Below are positions 9,106 through 18,072 of a DNA stretch of 64,000 nucleotides, piece by piece. The DNA comes from Bacillota bacterium. Lineage in GTDB: Bacteria; Bacillota; Clostridia; Lachnospirales; Lachnospiraceae. The DNA is taken from NCBI GenBank assembly GCA_023421075.1, contig JAEZUM010000006.1, positions 1 to 64,000 on the forward strand. Reading direction: 5' to 3'. How positions within the stretch are numbered: position 1 is the stretch's first letter; every line of letters begins with the position of its first letter. A program made the position numbers and the translations under genes. The notes under the pieces were generated by a model. That model did no database searches, was not told the origin of the DNA, and saw nothing but the letters and a program-made list of their open reading frames with translations.

Positions 9106-9135
9106 TTGACATAATATATTAGCGTATGGGATAAT
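9106..9135 (+). promoter_or_regulatory. Candidate promoter for the SpoIID-like gene
   Basis: TTGACA (9106-9111) and GATAAT (9130-9135) are separated by 18 bases, 44 bases upstream of the ATG at 9179. It resembles a sigma-A site with slightly long spacing. Confidence 0.5.
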
Positions 9136-9178
9136 CACTATGTCAATAGGTTAATCAAGGCCTGGAATAGGAGCAGCT

Positions 9179-11650
9179 ATGAGTATAAAGAGAAAGCTTA
9201 TATTGATAGGAATATGCATTGGAATCGTTCTCGTTGTGTTTACGGTGAATGTAATCCGTGGGATGAAGGATACAAAACAAGAGGAGCCGGAGAGTACCGT
9301 AGTGCAAGCAGATGGCATTAGTCAGGCAGAGGCATTTCGATTACTGAGCTTCCTCGATTATAATAGAGCAGAGAGAGAAAGCCTTGGAATTGGTATTACC
9401 TATGTGAAGGAGGAAATGTCCGGCTGGTATGATGTGTATGTAAATGCGGTTTGGAAGATGGGACTTATAGACAGCAAAATCGAAACCGCTCCGACACAGG
9501 CTCTCACTTATGGTAAATGCAAAGAATTCATCGATAAGTTAATCATAAAGAAGCCCGATTATCAGGGGGTATACTCAGGAATATCCTTTGATTTCTCCAA
9601 AGCCGATCAACCCATGCTGATGGATGATTTCCTGGAATTATATGAGGCAGTCATTGCGGCAATCCCCCTGGAAGAGCAAAGTATCAAGGAAAAAACCCTT
9701 CTGGTATTAGGAAATGAAGAGAATGAAGAAGGATCCTTTCGTATGGTGACAGACCTTGGTAAGTTTTATTATGAAAATGCCAGGAGCTTTGAAAATATTA
9801 ATGGAACACAGAAGCTTGATTTGGTTGCAAAATATTTGGACAAAGGTATCAACGCACTGGTCAGTGATCAGGAGCTAATCTATATTAAGGCGGTAACCAC
9901 AGAGAAAATCATTGTACATAATGTTTGGATTGAAAAGGGAGATGGGTTAAAAATTGATACCTTTATTAATGGTATCAGTAAAAGCTTCTCGGCGCAGTAC
10001 AAGCTTCCCTCCGGGATTGAAAAGGTGGTTGGTGATATTACAATCGAGAACCAAAAGGTTGTGAAGATTCTTCAGAAGCCGGAAAGAATACAAGGGAAGG
10101 TTCTACAGACCGGAAAGGATTATATTGAAATTGACGGATATGGTAAGGTGCCCTTGGATGAGGACTTCAGAATCTATAAATTATACGGCAAGCTCTCCAT
10201 GGAACCAACGGGGAGCATTTTGGTCGGATATGAAAATACGGATTTCGTAGTATCCCTGGGTAAGATAAGTGCAGCGTTGATAACAGAAAGTATCAAAGCA
10301 GAGAATATCAGAGTGCTTCTTATGACTTCCGGCTATCAGGATTATTATCATAATAAAGTGGAACTAACCGCAGACAGTGATTATACGATAAGCAGTAAGG
10401 AAAATGAGCACTCTTATAAAAAAGGCGATATTGTCACGATAGAGCCCGGAGATTCTCTGTTAGCGGAGGGAAGGATTACGGTTAAGGCTGCAGAAGAAGG
10501 GGCAAGGATTGAACTGCTGTCCTTAAAGCGATCGGACGGATATCCCAGTTACCGGGGAAGCATAGAGATCTCGGAGGGGGATCAGGGACTGTTGGTGATT
10601 AATGAACTGCCTCTTGAGGAATATCTTTATGCAGTGATACCCAGTGAAATGCCTACGTACTATGGTCTTGAGGCTCTTCGGGTTCAGGCAGTCTGTGCAA
10701 GAAGCTATGCATATAAGCATCTGCTCGCGAATAGTCTGAGTACTTACGGGGCACATGTCGACGATAGTGTATCTTATCAGGTCTATAATAACATCTCTGA
10801 AAATGAAGATTCGGTTCTCGCAGTGAAGGATACCTATGGTAAGGTGATTGAGTATGAGGGGGAGGTCATTACTGCCTATTATTTCTCAACCTCCTGTGGG
10901 CATACGTCTGAGGCCGCCAATGTATGGGCTAATAATACGAATTATCCTTATCTGGTAGGCAAGCTGTTATATATTGGTGAGGAAGGGGAGGGTTCCGATA
11001 CTCCCAGTGCAATTGCGGATCAATATACCGATTTATCCAACGAGGAGGCCTTTCGCAACTTTCTTAAGGAAGAGAAGCTTACCACTTATGACAGCAGCTT
11101 TAATTGGTATCGTTGGAAGGTAACGATGAAGGCAAAAGAACTTCAGAAGGTAATTGACGAGAATCTATCCAGGCGATATAACGCGAATCCGGAGTTAATC
11201 TTAACCAAAACCGGTGAGGATGAGAAGGGAGAAGCTATCTTTGAGAGCCGTCCGGTAGATAAAATCGGAAAAATTGTGGATATCTCTGTTTTAAAAAGAG
11301 AGAGCAGTGGAATTATCTCCGAATTACTGATTGAAGGCAGCGAATATACCGTTAAGGTGAGAACAGAATATAACATCAGAGCATTAATGGCTCCAACCTA
11401 CAATACGGTTATCCGTCAGGATGAGAGTGAGGTTAAAAATCTGGGACTTTTACCAAGTGCTTTCTTTGTTATTGATAAGAAAGAGAAGGATGGTAAAGTG
11501 GAAAGTGTTACCCTTACCGGTGGCGGCTATGGGCATGGTGTTGGAATGAGTCAGAATGGAGTTAAGGCACTGACCGATGCCGGAGAAGGTTATGAGGATA
11601 TCCTGTCTTATTTCTATGAAGGAACTGAACTTGGTTTTATCTATGAATAA
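9179..11650 (+). CDS. SpoIID/LytB domain protein, large form
   Basis: At 823 residues this is more than twice the length of SpoIID. An N-terminal signal anchor spans about residues 7-27. Residues 30-450 form an extracytoplasmic region of unclear type, with SLH-like spacing around AEAFRLLSFLDYN. The SpoIID/LytB domain occupies about 460-823, with LPLEEYLYAVIPSEMP, EALRVQAVCARSYAY, the TSCGHTSEAANVW segment and the C-terminal GGGYGHGVGMSQNG motif. SpoIID-type proteins are peptidoglycan lytic transglycosylases. The size suggests a cell-wall enzyme of vegetative cells or sporulation other than SpoIID itself. The 3' end overlaps the convergent next gene by 14 bases. Confidence 0.85.
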   Translation: MSIKRKLILIGICIGIVLVVFTVNVIRGMKDTKQEEPESTVVQADGISQAEAFRLLSFLDYNRAERESLGIGITYVKEEMSGWYDVYVNAVWKMGLIDSKIETAPTQALTYGKCKEFIDKLIIKKPDYQGVYSGISFDFSKADQPMLMDDFLELYEAVIAAIPLEEQSIKEKTLLVLGNEENEEGSFRMVTDLGKFYYENARSFENINGTQKLDLVAKYLDKGINALVSDQELIYIKAVTTEKIIVHNVWIEKGDGLKIDTFINGISKSFSAQYKLPSGIEKVVGDITIENQKVVKILQKPERIQGKVLQTGKDYIEIDGYGKVPLDEDFRIYKLYGKLSMEPTGSILVGYENTDFVVSLGKISAALITESIKAENIRVLLMTSGYQDYYHNKVELTADSDYTISSKENEHSYKKGDIVTIEPGDSLLAEGRITVKAAEEGARIELLSLKRSDGYPSYRGSIEISEGDQGLLVINELPLEEYLYAVIPSEMPTYYGLEALRVQAVCARSYAYKHLLANSLSTYGAHVDDSVSYQVYNNISENEDSVLAVKDTYGKVIEYEGEVITAYYFSTSCGHTSEAANVWANNTNYPYLVGKLLYIGEEGEGSDTPSAIADQYTDLSNEEAFRNFLKEEKLTTYDSSFNWYRWKVTMKAKELQKVIDENLSRRYNANPELILTKTGEDEKGEAIFESRPVDKIGKIVDISVLKRESSGIISELLIEGSEYTVKVRTEYNIRALMAPTYNTVIRQDESEVKNLGLLPSAFFVIDKKEKDGKVESVTLTGGGYGHGVGMSQNGVKALTDAGEGYEDILSYFYEGTELGFIYE

Positions 11651-12527
11651 TCGGTTCTTTCTCAGACTTGCGATATAGTAACTTGATTTTCTGAATAAAG
11701 CTCTTGTTCTCGAATAATAGATTGAACTCTGCTCCGAGGAAAAGAAGATACATGCAGAAATAAAGCCAAAGCATAAATAATACTATAGCGGTAAGGCTTC
11801 CATACATGGAAGCATAGTTGGAGAAGTTATCGATATAATAGGAAAAGGCATAGGAAAAGCCCATCCATCCGGCTGCACATATCATGGCTCCCGGCAGCTC
11901 ATGCATTATTTTTGTCTTACGGTTCGGAATAACGATATAGATCAGAAGGAAAAATACAATAAGTGTTATCAATCCGACAATGGTCCTTAAGCTGATAATT
12001 AAGAAGGCGGTTTCTTCAATCACCGGAAACTTCTGCTCGATCCAGAAGTAGAGCCGGTTGCCAAAGACAAAGAGGATCATTGTTGTAATAACCATTATGG
12101 CAAAGATTAAGGTATATAAAGCAGCCATGGCACGTAGTAACAGACCATGTCTTGTCTCGTTAATCTCATATACCGAATTCAGACCCTTCATGATAGCAAG
12201 AAATCCCTTACCTGCTGACCATAGTGTTGACACAATGGTTGCAGAGATCAGAGTGGTGGAGGCCGCGGTTCGGTATATTTCAGAGATGATCGATTCAATC
12301 AGGGCATTGACGGTTGTAGGGAAGACCTGACTTAACAGCCGGAACATATTCGCTTCTTCGATCGGAAAATATTTTACGATACTAAGCAGCAGCATTATAA
12401 AAGGAAAAAATGAGATAATGATGAATAAGGCAGCCTGTGCTGAGAAAGCTGCAATATGATCATCCCTAATTTTTCTGGATAGCAGGCTTATTAATCGAAG
12501 GGTTGACTTAATCATACTTTGCTCCAA
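11637..12527 (-). CDS. YihY/virulence factor BrkB family membrane protein
   Basis: This 296-residue integral membrane protein has about six hydrophobic helices and the family's DHIAAFSAQAALFIIISFFP segment at the N-terminus. The WSAGKGFLAIMKGLNSVY stretch (about residues 105-122) is also typical. The family was once mislabelled RNase BN; its members are inner-membrane proteins of unsettled transport function. The gene runs opposite to its neighbours and overlaps the 3' end of the SpoIID-like gene tail to tail. Confidence 0.9.
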   Translation of the reverse strand: MEQSMIKSTLRLISLLSRKIRDDHIAAFSAQAALFIIISFFPFIMLLLSIVKYFPIEEANMFRLLSQVFPTTVNALIESIISEIYRTAASTTLISATIVSTLWSAGKGFLAIMKGLNSVYEINETRHGLLLRAMAALYTLIFAIMVITTMILFVFGNRLYFWIEQKFPVIEETAFLIISLRTIVGLITLIVFFLLIYIVIPNRKTKIMHELPGAMICAAGWMGFSYAFSYYIDNFSNYASMYGSLTAIVLFMLWLYFCMYLLFLGAEFNLLFENKSFIQKIKLLYRKSEKEPIIHR

Positions 12528-12614
12528 TCTGTCGGAAAATGCGTTTTATGATACGGGATTATAGTTAAGGTTTACCACTTTATCCCTGGTTTGTCAATTT
12601 ATATGGAAATAGAT

Positions 12615-12644
12615 AAAAAGGTGTCCGAAATGGGATACCTTTTT
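12615..12644. terminator. Bidirectional terminator-like hairpin
   Basis: AAAAAGGTGTCC and GGATACCTTTTT pair over twelve positions with one G-U wobble. A-rich and T-rich flanks allow function on either strand. It lies upstream of both divergent genes, so it may stop read-through into the alpha-galactosidase transcript. Confidence 0.55.
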
Positions 12645-12781
12645 GTTCGTGTAAACAGAACGTTACGAAGCAAGCTTCTTCCATTATTATTATATGAGAA
12701 AGTTAATTATACTATCCATATAAATATTACTCTAATGAATGCAAAAGCTGCATTTTAAAGGAATAAAACCAAAGGAAGTTC

Positions 12782-12809
12782 TTGAGAATTCGATAAAATG
12801 TGGTATTAT
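12782..12809 (+). promoter_or_regulatory. Candidate promoter for the alpha-galactosidase gene
   Basis: TTGAGA (12782-12787) and TATTAT (12804-12809) are separated by 16 bases, 34 bases upstream of the ATG at 12844. No operator-like palindrome is obvious beside it. Confidence 0.55.
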
Positions 12810-12843
12810 TGTATCAACGTAAAGACAAATTGGAGGTTTATCA

Positions 12844-15036
12844 ATGATCAAATATCAATCGGGAGATAAGAGCTTTCTGTTACAATCAAGGACCAGCTCA
12901 TACATTTTGCGTATTACAAAGAATAAATATTTAGAACATGTATATTATGGAGCAAAAATAGAGGAACCGGTAGTGTCAGAATTATGCAAAAGCTCAGGAA
13001 GAGCTTCATTTAGTGCCAATCCGGAGGAAGATAATACCTTTTCCTTAGATACTATGCCTTCGGAGTATCCTGCTTATGGAAATACAGATTTACGTATGCC
13101 GGCATATCAGCTTCAGTTGGAAGATGGATCGCGTATTACCGATCTATGTTACCATTCCTATGAGATTGTGAAGGGAAAGCAAAGGCTGCCCGGTCTCCCT
13201 AGCCTTTTGGCAGGCGAGGAGGAAGCACAGACATTATATATCACCCTGGTGGATGAATTGATTAACCTAAAAGTGGTATTATCTTATAGTGTGTTTGAGA
13301 AGGAGGATGTCATTGTAAGATCAGCAAGCTTCTATAATTCAGGGAATCAGAAGCTGCGTATTCTGCGTGCACTTAGCATGAGTATTGATCTGGATCATTT
13401 TGATTACGACCTATTAAGCTTGTCCGGTAGTTGGGCAAGAGAACGCCACATGGTCAGAAGATCTCTAAATCATGGAAACCAGTCGATCGAGAGCAGACGA
13501 GGTGCCAGCGGACATGCCGAGAATCCGTTTATCGCTGTCATGGATAAGAGAGCGACAGAAAATAGCGGTGAGGTATATGGGTTTAACCTGGTCTATAGCG
13601 GTAATTTTATCGCTTATGCCGATGTAGATCAATATTCTACCACCAGAGTCGCAATTGGAGTCAATCCCTTTGATTTTTCCTGGCAGCTGTTACCGGGAGA
13701 GTCGTTTATAACACCCGAAGCAGTTATGGTGTACTCAAATCAAGGCATTGGTGAGATGTCAAGGACTTACCATCGGATTTATCGAAATCATCTGATGAAG
13801 AGTAAATATAAGAACAGTGAACGTCCGATTGTTATAAATAATTGGGAGGCTACTTATTTTGATTTTAATGAAGAAAAGATTGCCCGTATTGCGAAGCAGG
13901 CATCGGAATTAGGAATCGAAATGATGGTACTGGATGACGGATGGTTTGGTAAACGAGACAGCGACAACAGTAGTCTTGGGGACTGGTATGTCGATTACAA
14001 GAAGCTGCCGAACGGATTAGATAGTCTGACGGATACAGTAGAATCCTATGGAATGAAATTTGGATTATGGTTTGAGCCGGAGATGGTATCACCTGACTCC
14101 GACCTGTACCGGGCTCATCCTGATTGGTGTATTCATGTACCTGACAGACATCGCTCCCAGGCCAGACAGCAGCTAATCCTGGATTATTCCAGAGCAGATG
14201 TCCGGGAAGCGGTACTGGATATGCTAACCAAGATTTTACAAGGAGCCAAGATATCCTATGTGAAATGGGACATGAACCGTAATATGACAGAGATAGGATC
14301 AGCCATTCTCAGTCCGGAGCATCAGCAGGAAACAGCTCATCGATATATGCTTGGACTATATCAGGTACTGGATACAATCACCAACCGTTTCCCCGAGGTT
14401 CTGTTTGAAAGCTGCTCCGGTGGTGGCGGACGTTTTGATCCGGGAATTCTATACTATATGCCTCAGAACTGGACCAGTGATGATACCGATGCAGTTGAGC
14501 GTTTAAAGATACAGTACGGAACCTCGATTGTATATCCGGTATGTGCTATGACAGCGCATGTATCAGCAGTTCCGAATCACCAGACCGGGCGAAGCACTTC
14601 TTTGAACTTCCGCCATGCGGTAGCAATGGCCGGTAACTTTGGTTATGAGCTGGATGTAACGAAATTGAGCGAAGAGGAGAAGCAGCTGATTACGAAAGAG
14701 GTAACCTTCTACAAATCCATCCGCCGATTAGTTCAATATGGTGACTTGTATAGACTATTAAGTCCCTTTGACGGAGAATATACCTCCTTCCTGTTCGTAT
14801 CCGAGGATAAGAGGGAAGCGGTCCTCTTCTTATATCGTGTTCTAAATGTGCCTAATGGTCCTCTTTACCGGGTTCGCCTGGAAGGATTAGAACCTGCCTT
14901 CTCTTATCAAATCGATGATAGTGAGCTTACGGTAACCGGTGCCCAGCTGATGAATTATGGAATTAACCAACCGAGTGAGCTAACCTGGGGTGATTTCAAT
15001 TCGAAGGTTATTCGATTGACTGCAACGAGAGACTAA
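12844..15036 (+). CDS. Alpha-galactosidase, glycoside hydrolase family 36
   Basis: This cytoplasmic enzyme should release terminal alpha-galactose from raffinose-type oligosaccharides or melibiose. The 730-residue length and three-part layout (N-terminal beta-sandwich, (beta/alpha)8 barrel from about residue 330, C-terminal beta-domain) match GH36. The nucleophile is D476 in KWDMNRNMTE. The acid/base is D546 in TSDDTDAVERL, at the expected spacing of 70. The galactose-site sequences MMVLDDGWFGKRD and LWFEPEMVSPDS are present. There is no signal peptide. The gene stands alone with no transporter beside it, so uptake must be encoded elsewhere. Confidence 0.95.
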   Translation: MIKYQSGDKSFLLQSRTSSYILRITKNKYLEHVYYGAKIEEPVVSELCKSSGRASFSANPEEDNTFSLDTMPSEYPAYGNTDLRMPAYQLQLEDGSRITDLCYHSYEIVKGKQRLPGLPSLLAGEEEAQTLYITLVDELINLKVVLSYSVFEKEDVIVRSASFYNSGNQKLRILRALSMSIDLDHFDYDLLSLSGSWARERHMVRRSLNHGNQSIESRRGASGHAENPFIAVMDKRATENSGEVYGFNLVYSGNFIAYADVDQYSTTRVAIGVNPFDFSWQLLPGESFITPEAVMVYSNQGIGEMSRTYHRIYRNHLMKSKYKNSERPIVINNWEATYFDFNEEKIARIAKQASELGIEMMVLDDGWFGKRDSDNSSLGDWYVDYKKLPNGLDSLTDTVESYGMKFGLWFEPEMVSPDSDLYRAHPDWCIHVPDRHRSQARQQLILDYSRADVREAVLDMLTKILQGAKISYVKWDMNRNMTEIGSAILSPEHQQETAHRYMLGLYQVLDTITNRFPEVLFESCSGGGGRFDPGILYYMPQNWTSDDTDAVERLKIQYGTSIVYPVCAMTAHVSAVPNHQTGRSTSLNFRHAVAMAGNFGYELDVTKLSEEEKQLITKEVTFYKSIRRLVQYGDLYRLLSPFDGEYTSFLFVSEDKREAVLFLYRVLNVPNGPLYRVRLEGLEPAFSYQIDDSELTVTGAQLMNYGINQPSELTWGDFNSKVIRLTATRD

Positions 15037-15072
15037 CATACGCGATGAATCTGTGCCACCTGATAAAAACTT

Positions 15073-15145
15073 GGAAGAATAAGGAGTGAGTACCTCTGTG
15101 CGAACTTCGTAATTCTTCCCGTGTGAATTGCTTTGCAATTCACAC
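15073..15145. repeat. Two adjacent hairpins downstream of the alpha-galactosidase gene
   Basis: GGAAGAAT (15073-15080) pairs with ATTCTTCC (15112-15119). Directly after it, GTGTGAATTGC (15121-15131) pairs perfectly with GCAATTCACAC (15135-15145) around a TTT loop. No T-run follows. They probably mark the 3' end of the alpha-galactosidase transcript. The rest of 15037-15330 shows only a promoter for the small gene at 15331. Confidence 0.5.
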
Positions 15146-15241
15146 TATACTTGTCGAATGGAATAGGTTGAATTTCATTGATAATTTATGTAATATAAGT
15201 TATAATGTTAATAATGTTTTCCTAGAAAATACTAGAAACTC

Positions 15242-15269
15242 TTGATTTTTCTTACTATTATAGTATCAT
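15242..15269 (+). promoter_or_regulatory. Candidate promoter for the 46-residue protein and TPR gene
   Basis: TTGATT (15242-15247) and TATCAT (15264-15269) are separated by 16 bases, about 60 bases upstream of the ATG at 15331. Confidence 0.45.
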
Positions 15270-15330
15270 AAAATGGAAAGAGATTTTTATATATTCAGAT
15301 TATCCACCTAACGATAACGGAGGACCATAT

Positions 15331-15471
15331 ATGATTAATTTTGATGAAGAAATCGATAAATTTCAACCAAGTTTAGAGGTTGAACAGGCAGAAGATGTTA
15401 TCAATAACAATGATCTTACAGATGTGACTGACATATTAAAGGAAGTACTAAAGGGGAATAAGGATAAATAA
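15331..15471 (+). CDS. Small acidic protein of unknown function, 46 residues
   Basis: An ATG at 15331 follows ACGGAGGACC at good spacing and opens a frame of 46 codons beginning MINFDEEIDKFQPSLEVEQA and ending with GNKDK. The product is acidic, has no membrane segment and looks alpha-helical. It ends 31 bases before the zinc-ribbon/TPR gene and is probably co-transcribed with it. I recall similar short frames in related Clostridia, but no function can be assigned. Confidence 0.7.
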   Translation: MINFDEEIDKFQPSLEVEQAEDVINNNDLTDVTDILKEVLKGNKDK

Positions 15472-15502
15472 CGAAAAGATTAAACGGACAGGTGGGGATG
15501 AT

Positions 15503-16906
15503 ATGATTTGCCCGAATTGCGGAAGTAATATGTCGGACAAGAAGAAACGCTGTGAACGGTGCGGGACAGATATGACGATTTATCGTAAAATCTATAGAGC
15601 GTCCAATGGGTATTATAATAACGGCTTAGCGAGAGCGAAGGTAAGGGATTTATCCGGTGCCATCATCTCCTTAAAAAGCAGTCTTGAACTGAATAAAAAG
15701 AACACCAATGCCAGAAATCTTCTGGGGCTCATTTATTATGAGATGGGAGAGACCGTAGCTGCCCTGAGTGAATGGGTAATCAGTCGTCACTTCCAACCGG
15801 CGGATAATGATGCAGAGGAATATATTAATAAGGTGCAGAGTAATCCAACTAAGTTAGATGCTCTGAATCAGGCGATTAAGCGCTATAATACCGCCCTTAC
15901 CTTAGCAAAGCAGGGAAGTGATGATTTATCCATCATTCAGTTGAAAAAGGTGGTAAGCCTGAATCCTCACTTTATTCGAGCATATCATCTGCTGGCACTT
16001 CTTCATATGAAGCAGAAGGAGAATGAGAAGGCTAAAAAATTCTTATACAAGGCAGCTAAGATCGATGTATCGAACACGACGACACTGCGTTATCTGAAAG
16101 AGCTTGAAATACCGGAAGGAAGTGGAAAGGATCTTGATAGCAATCCGGAGGCAGAGCGATCCGCTACCGGTGCAATCATGCCGATATCATCCTACCGGGA
16201 GGACAAGCCTAATATTATGGTTTTTGTCAATCTTGTAATCGGGATTATTATCGGTATTGCAGTTACAGCCTTTTTAATTGTACCTACCATTGAAAAGAGA
16301 CAGGCAACCGGTCCGAATACGGAGAATGTTGATTATAGTACAAGCCTGGCGAAGATTGAGGAGCAGGAGGATACGATTATTACGCTCCAAAATGATAAGA
16401 CTCAACTGGAGCAGCAGGTTGAAACCCTACAAGCTCAAATCGATAATTTATCGTTACCGGAAAATAAGGATGGTATCTATGATGCTCTCTTTGAAGCTAC
16501 CCAGCTCTACTTTACGGAGCTTAAGAAGTCGGAAAACAGCCGGGATTATCTGGCAATTGCAGATTTGTTGGCAACCATAGATGAAGCACAGTTAGAGAAT
16601 GAAGATGCTGTCACTTTAACGGCATTACTTCGAGAGATATCTTACCCGGATGCCGCAGAAAATCACTACGATACAGGACATGACTTATATAGTGATGGTA
16701 AGTATGAAGAAGCAATCAAGGAATTGGAAAAAGCGATCACCTTTAATCCGCAGGATGTAAATGCGATATATTTTACAGGAAGAGCTTACCACCGACTTGA
16801 GGATAAAGAGAATGCAGCCCTATACTACAATATTGTATTAACCGAATATCCGGATTCAAACAGAGCTGCGGATGCACAGAATTTCCTGGAGGAAGTGCAG
16901 GAATAG
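15503..16906 (+). CDS. Zinc-ribbon and TPR repeat membrane protein
   Basis: This 467-residue protein begins with a zinc ribbon (CPNCGS and CERCGT, residues 3-21). Several tetratricopeptide repeats follow at about 30-200, including NARNLLGLIYYEMGETVAA and a second set around FIRAYHLLALLHMKQKENE. One membrane helix lies near residues 245-268 (VNLVIGIIIGIAVTAFLIV), then a coiled coil at about 280-318, and C-terminal TPRs outside the membrane (GKYEEAIKELEKAI). The layout suggests a membrane scaffold linking cytoplasmic and envelope partners. A GGTGGGGATG site precedes the start. The partners are unknown. Confidence 0.82.
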   Translation: MICPNCGSNMSDKKKRCERCGTDMTIYRKIYRASNGYYNNGLARAKVRDLSGAIISLKSSLELNKKNTNARNLLGLIYYEMGETVAALSEWVISRHFQPADNDAEEYINKVQSNPTKLDALNQAIKRYNTALTLAKQGSDDLSIIQLKKVVSLNPHFIRAYHLLALLHMKQKENEKAKKFLYKAAKIDVSNTTTLRYLKELEIPEGSGKDLDSNPEAERSATGAIMPISSYREDKPNIMVFVNLVIGIIIGIAVTAFLIVPTIEKRQATGPNTENVDYSTSLAKIEEQEDTIITLQNDKTQLEQQVETLQAQIDNLSLPENKDGIYDALFEATQLYFTELKKSENSRDYLAIADLLATIDEAQLENEDAVTLTALLREISYPDAAENHYDTGHDLYSDGKYEEAIKELEKAITFNPQDVNAIYFTGRAYHRLEDKENAALYYNIVLTEYPDSNRAADAQNFLEEVQE

Positions 16907-16943
16907 ATAAGACACTTTAATAACCGAAGATAAGATGATTTGG

Positions 16944-16999
16944 AAAAAAGACGTTTTATGTTGAGTGGGGATACCCCATTCCATTTAAGGTCTTTTTTT
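16944..16999 (+). terminator. Terminator after the TPR gene
   Basis: AAAAAAGAC at the 5' side pairs with GTCTTTTTTT at the 3' side, and an inner GGGG/CCCC stem closes around ATA. The hairpin has internal mismatches but ends in a long T-run. Confidence 0.7.
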
Positions 17000-17044
17000 C
17001 ATTGCTAAAATCCAGTATTTCTTAGAGTCAGGAGGGAATAACTC

Positions 17045-17437
17045 ATGCAAGACGCAAAAAAGCAAAACCGAGTAATTTCAAACAAAGGAGAGGAGGGAAC
17101 AAGCTATGACATCTACGAGCGATGCTTGATCATCCGATTGAACGACGAATTAGATCATCACAATGCAGTCAAGATCAGAGAGAAAGCAGATAAGCTGATT
17201 GACCGTAATAACATCAAGCATATTATATTTGATTTTTCTGGCGCAAGCTTTATGGATAGTGCAGGTATTGGTGTAATAATGGGCAGATATCGTAAAGTGA
17301 TCTTTATCGGGGGTAAGACGGCAGTAGCGAATGTAAATTCATCTGTAGACAGAATCTTCCGTTTGTCCGGATTGTATAAGATTATTGAAAAATATGATAC
17401 GGTGGAAACCGCATTAAATATTATTAGCGCAAATTGA
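17045..17437 (+). CDS. spoIIAA: Anti-sigma F factor antagonist SpoIIAA
   Basis: This STAS-domain protein releases sigma F in the forespore by binding SpoIIAB when unphosphorylated. The core (YERCLIIRLNDELDHHNA and the phosphorylation loop FMDSAGIGVIMGRY) is intact, with the target serine in the MDSAG motif. The 130-residue form carries about 20 extra N-terminal residues compared with the usual 110-117. The ATG at 17045 has AGGAGGGAA before it, which supports this longer start. It is the first gene of the spoIIA operon, followed by spoIIAB and sigF. Confidence 0.93.
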   Translation: MQDAKKQNRVISNKGEEGTSYDIYERCLIIRLNDELDHHNAVKIREKADKLIDRNNIKHIIFDFSGASFMDSAGIGVIMGRYRKVIFIGGKTAVANVNSSVDRIFRLSGLYKIIEKYDTVETALNIISAN

Positions 17438-17543
17438 TTCAATGGGTAGCAGGTTCTGTTCATATGAATAAAGGATCGTTAGTCAGAATGAATTCTTTGA
17501 GCTGTATAGGATTTTTTGAGAATGAAAGGGGACAAAAATCACT

Positions 17544-18017
17544 ATGAAGGATAGGAACGAAATGAAATTAGAATTTGAAAGTAAATCGCAGAATGAAAGC
17601 TTCGCAAGAACGGTAGTAGCTGCCTTTGCAACACAGCTGGATCCAACGATTGAAGAATTGGCAGATATCAAGACAGCAGTTTCAGAGGCAGTTACCAATT
17701 CTATCATTCACGGCTATTCAAATGCAATCGGTATCATAACAATGCATTGCATTATTGAAGGAAATGAACTCATGGTGGAAATTAAAGATGAAGGTGTTGG
17801 AATAGAGAATATTGAAAAGGCCATGGAACCGCTTTATACCTCAAGGCCGGAGCTGGAACGCTCCGGAATGGGCTTCTCGTTTATGGAAGCGTTTATGGAT
17901 GACTTAGAGGTTATATCTCATATTGGTAGCGGTACCGTAGTGAGGATGAGAAAAAAGGTGGGGAAAGCGGAGCGAATGAAGGAGTATACGCAGGAAGCCG
18001 GTCAGAGGGTACATTGA
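17544..18017 (+). CDS. spoIIAB: Anti-sigma F factor SpoIIAB (serine kinase)
   Basis: SpoIIAB binds and inhibits sigma F and phosphorylates SpoIIAA. The GHKL ATPase features are visible: AVSEAVTNSIIHGY (N box), IKDEGVGIENI (G1 box) and SGMGFSFMEAFMD (G2). The length of 157 residues slightly exceeds the usual 145, with a short basic C-terminal tail. A gap of 106 bases separates it from spoIIAA; sigF follows closely. Confidence 0.95.
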   Translation: MKDRNEMKLEFESKSQNESFARTVVAAFATQLDPTIEELADIKTAVSEAVTNSIIHGYSNAIGIITMHCIIEGNELMVEIKDEGVGIENIEKAMEPLYTSRPELERSGMGFSFMEAFMDDLEVISHIGSGTVVRMRKKVGKAERMKEYTQEAGQRVH

Positions 18018-18072
18018 CGGATTGCAGATCATACATAATTTTAAGCTGCAGAAGAAGGGAGAGAGGTTTAAT

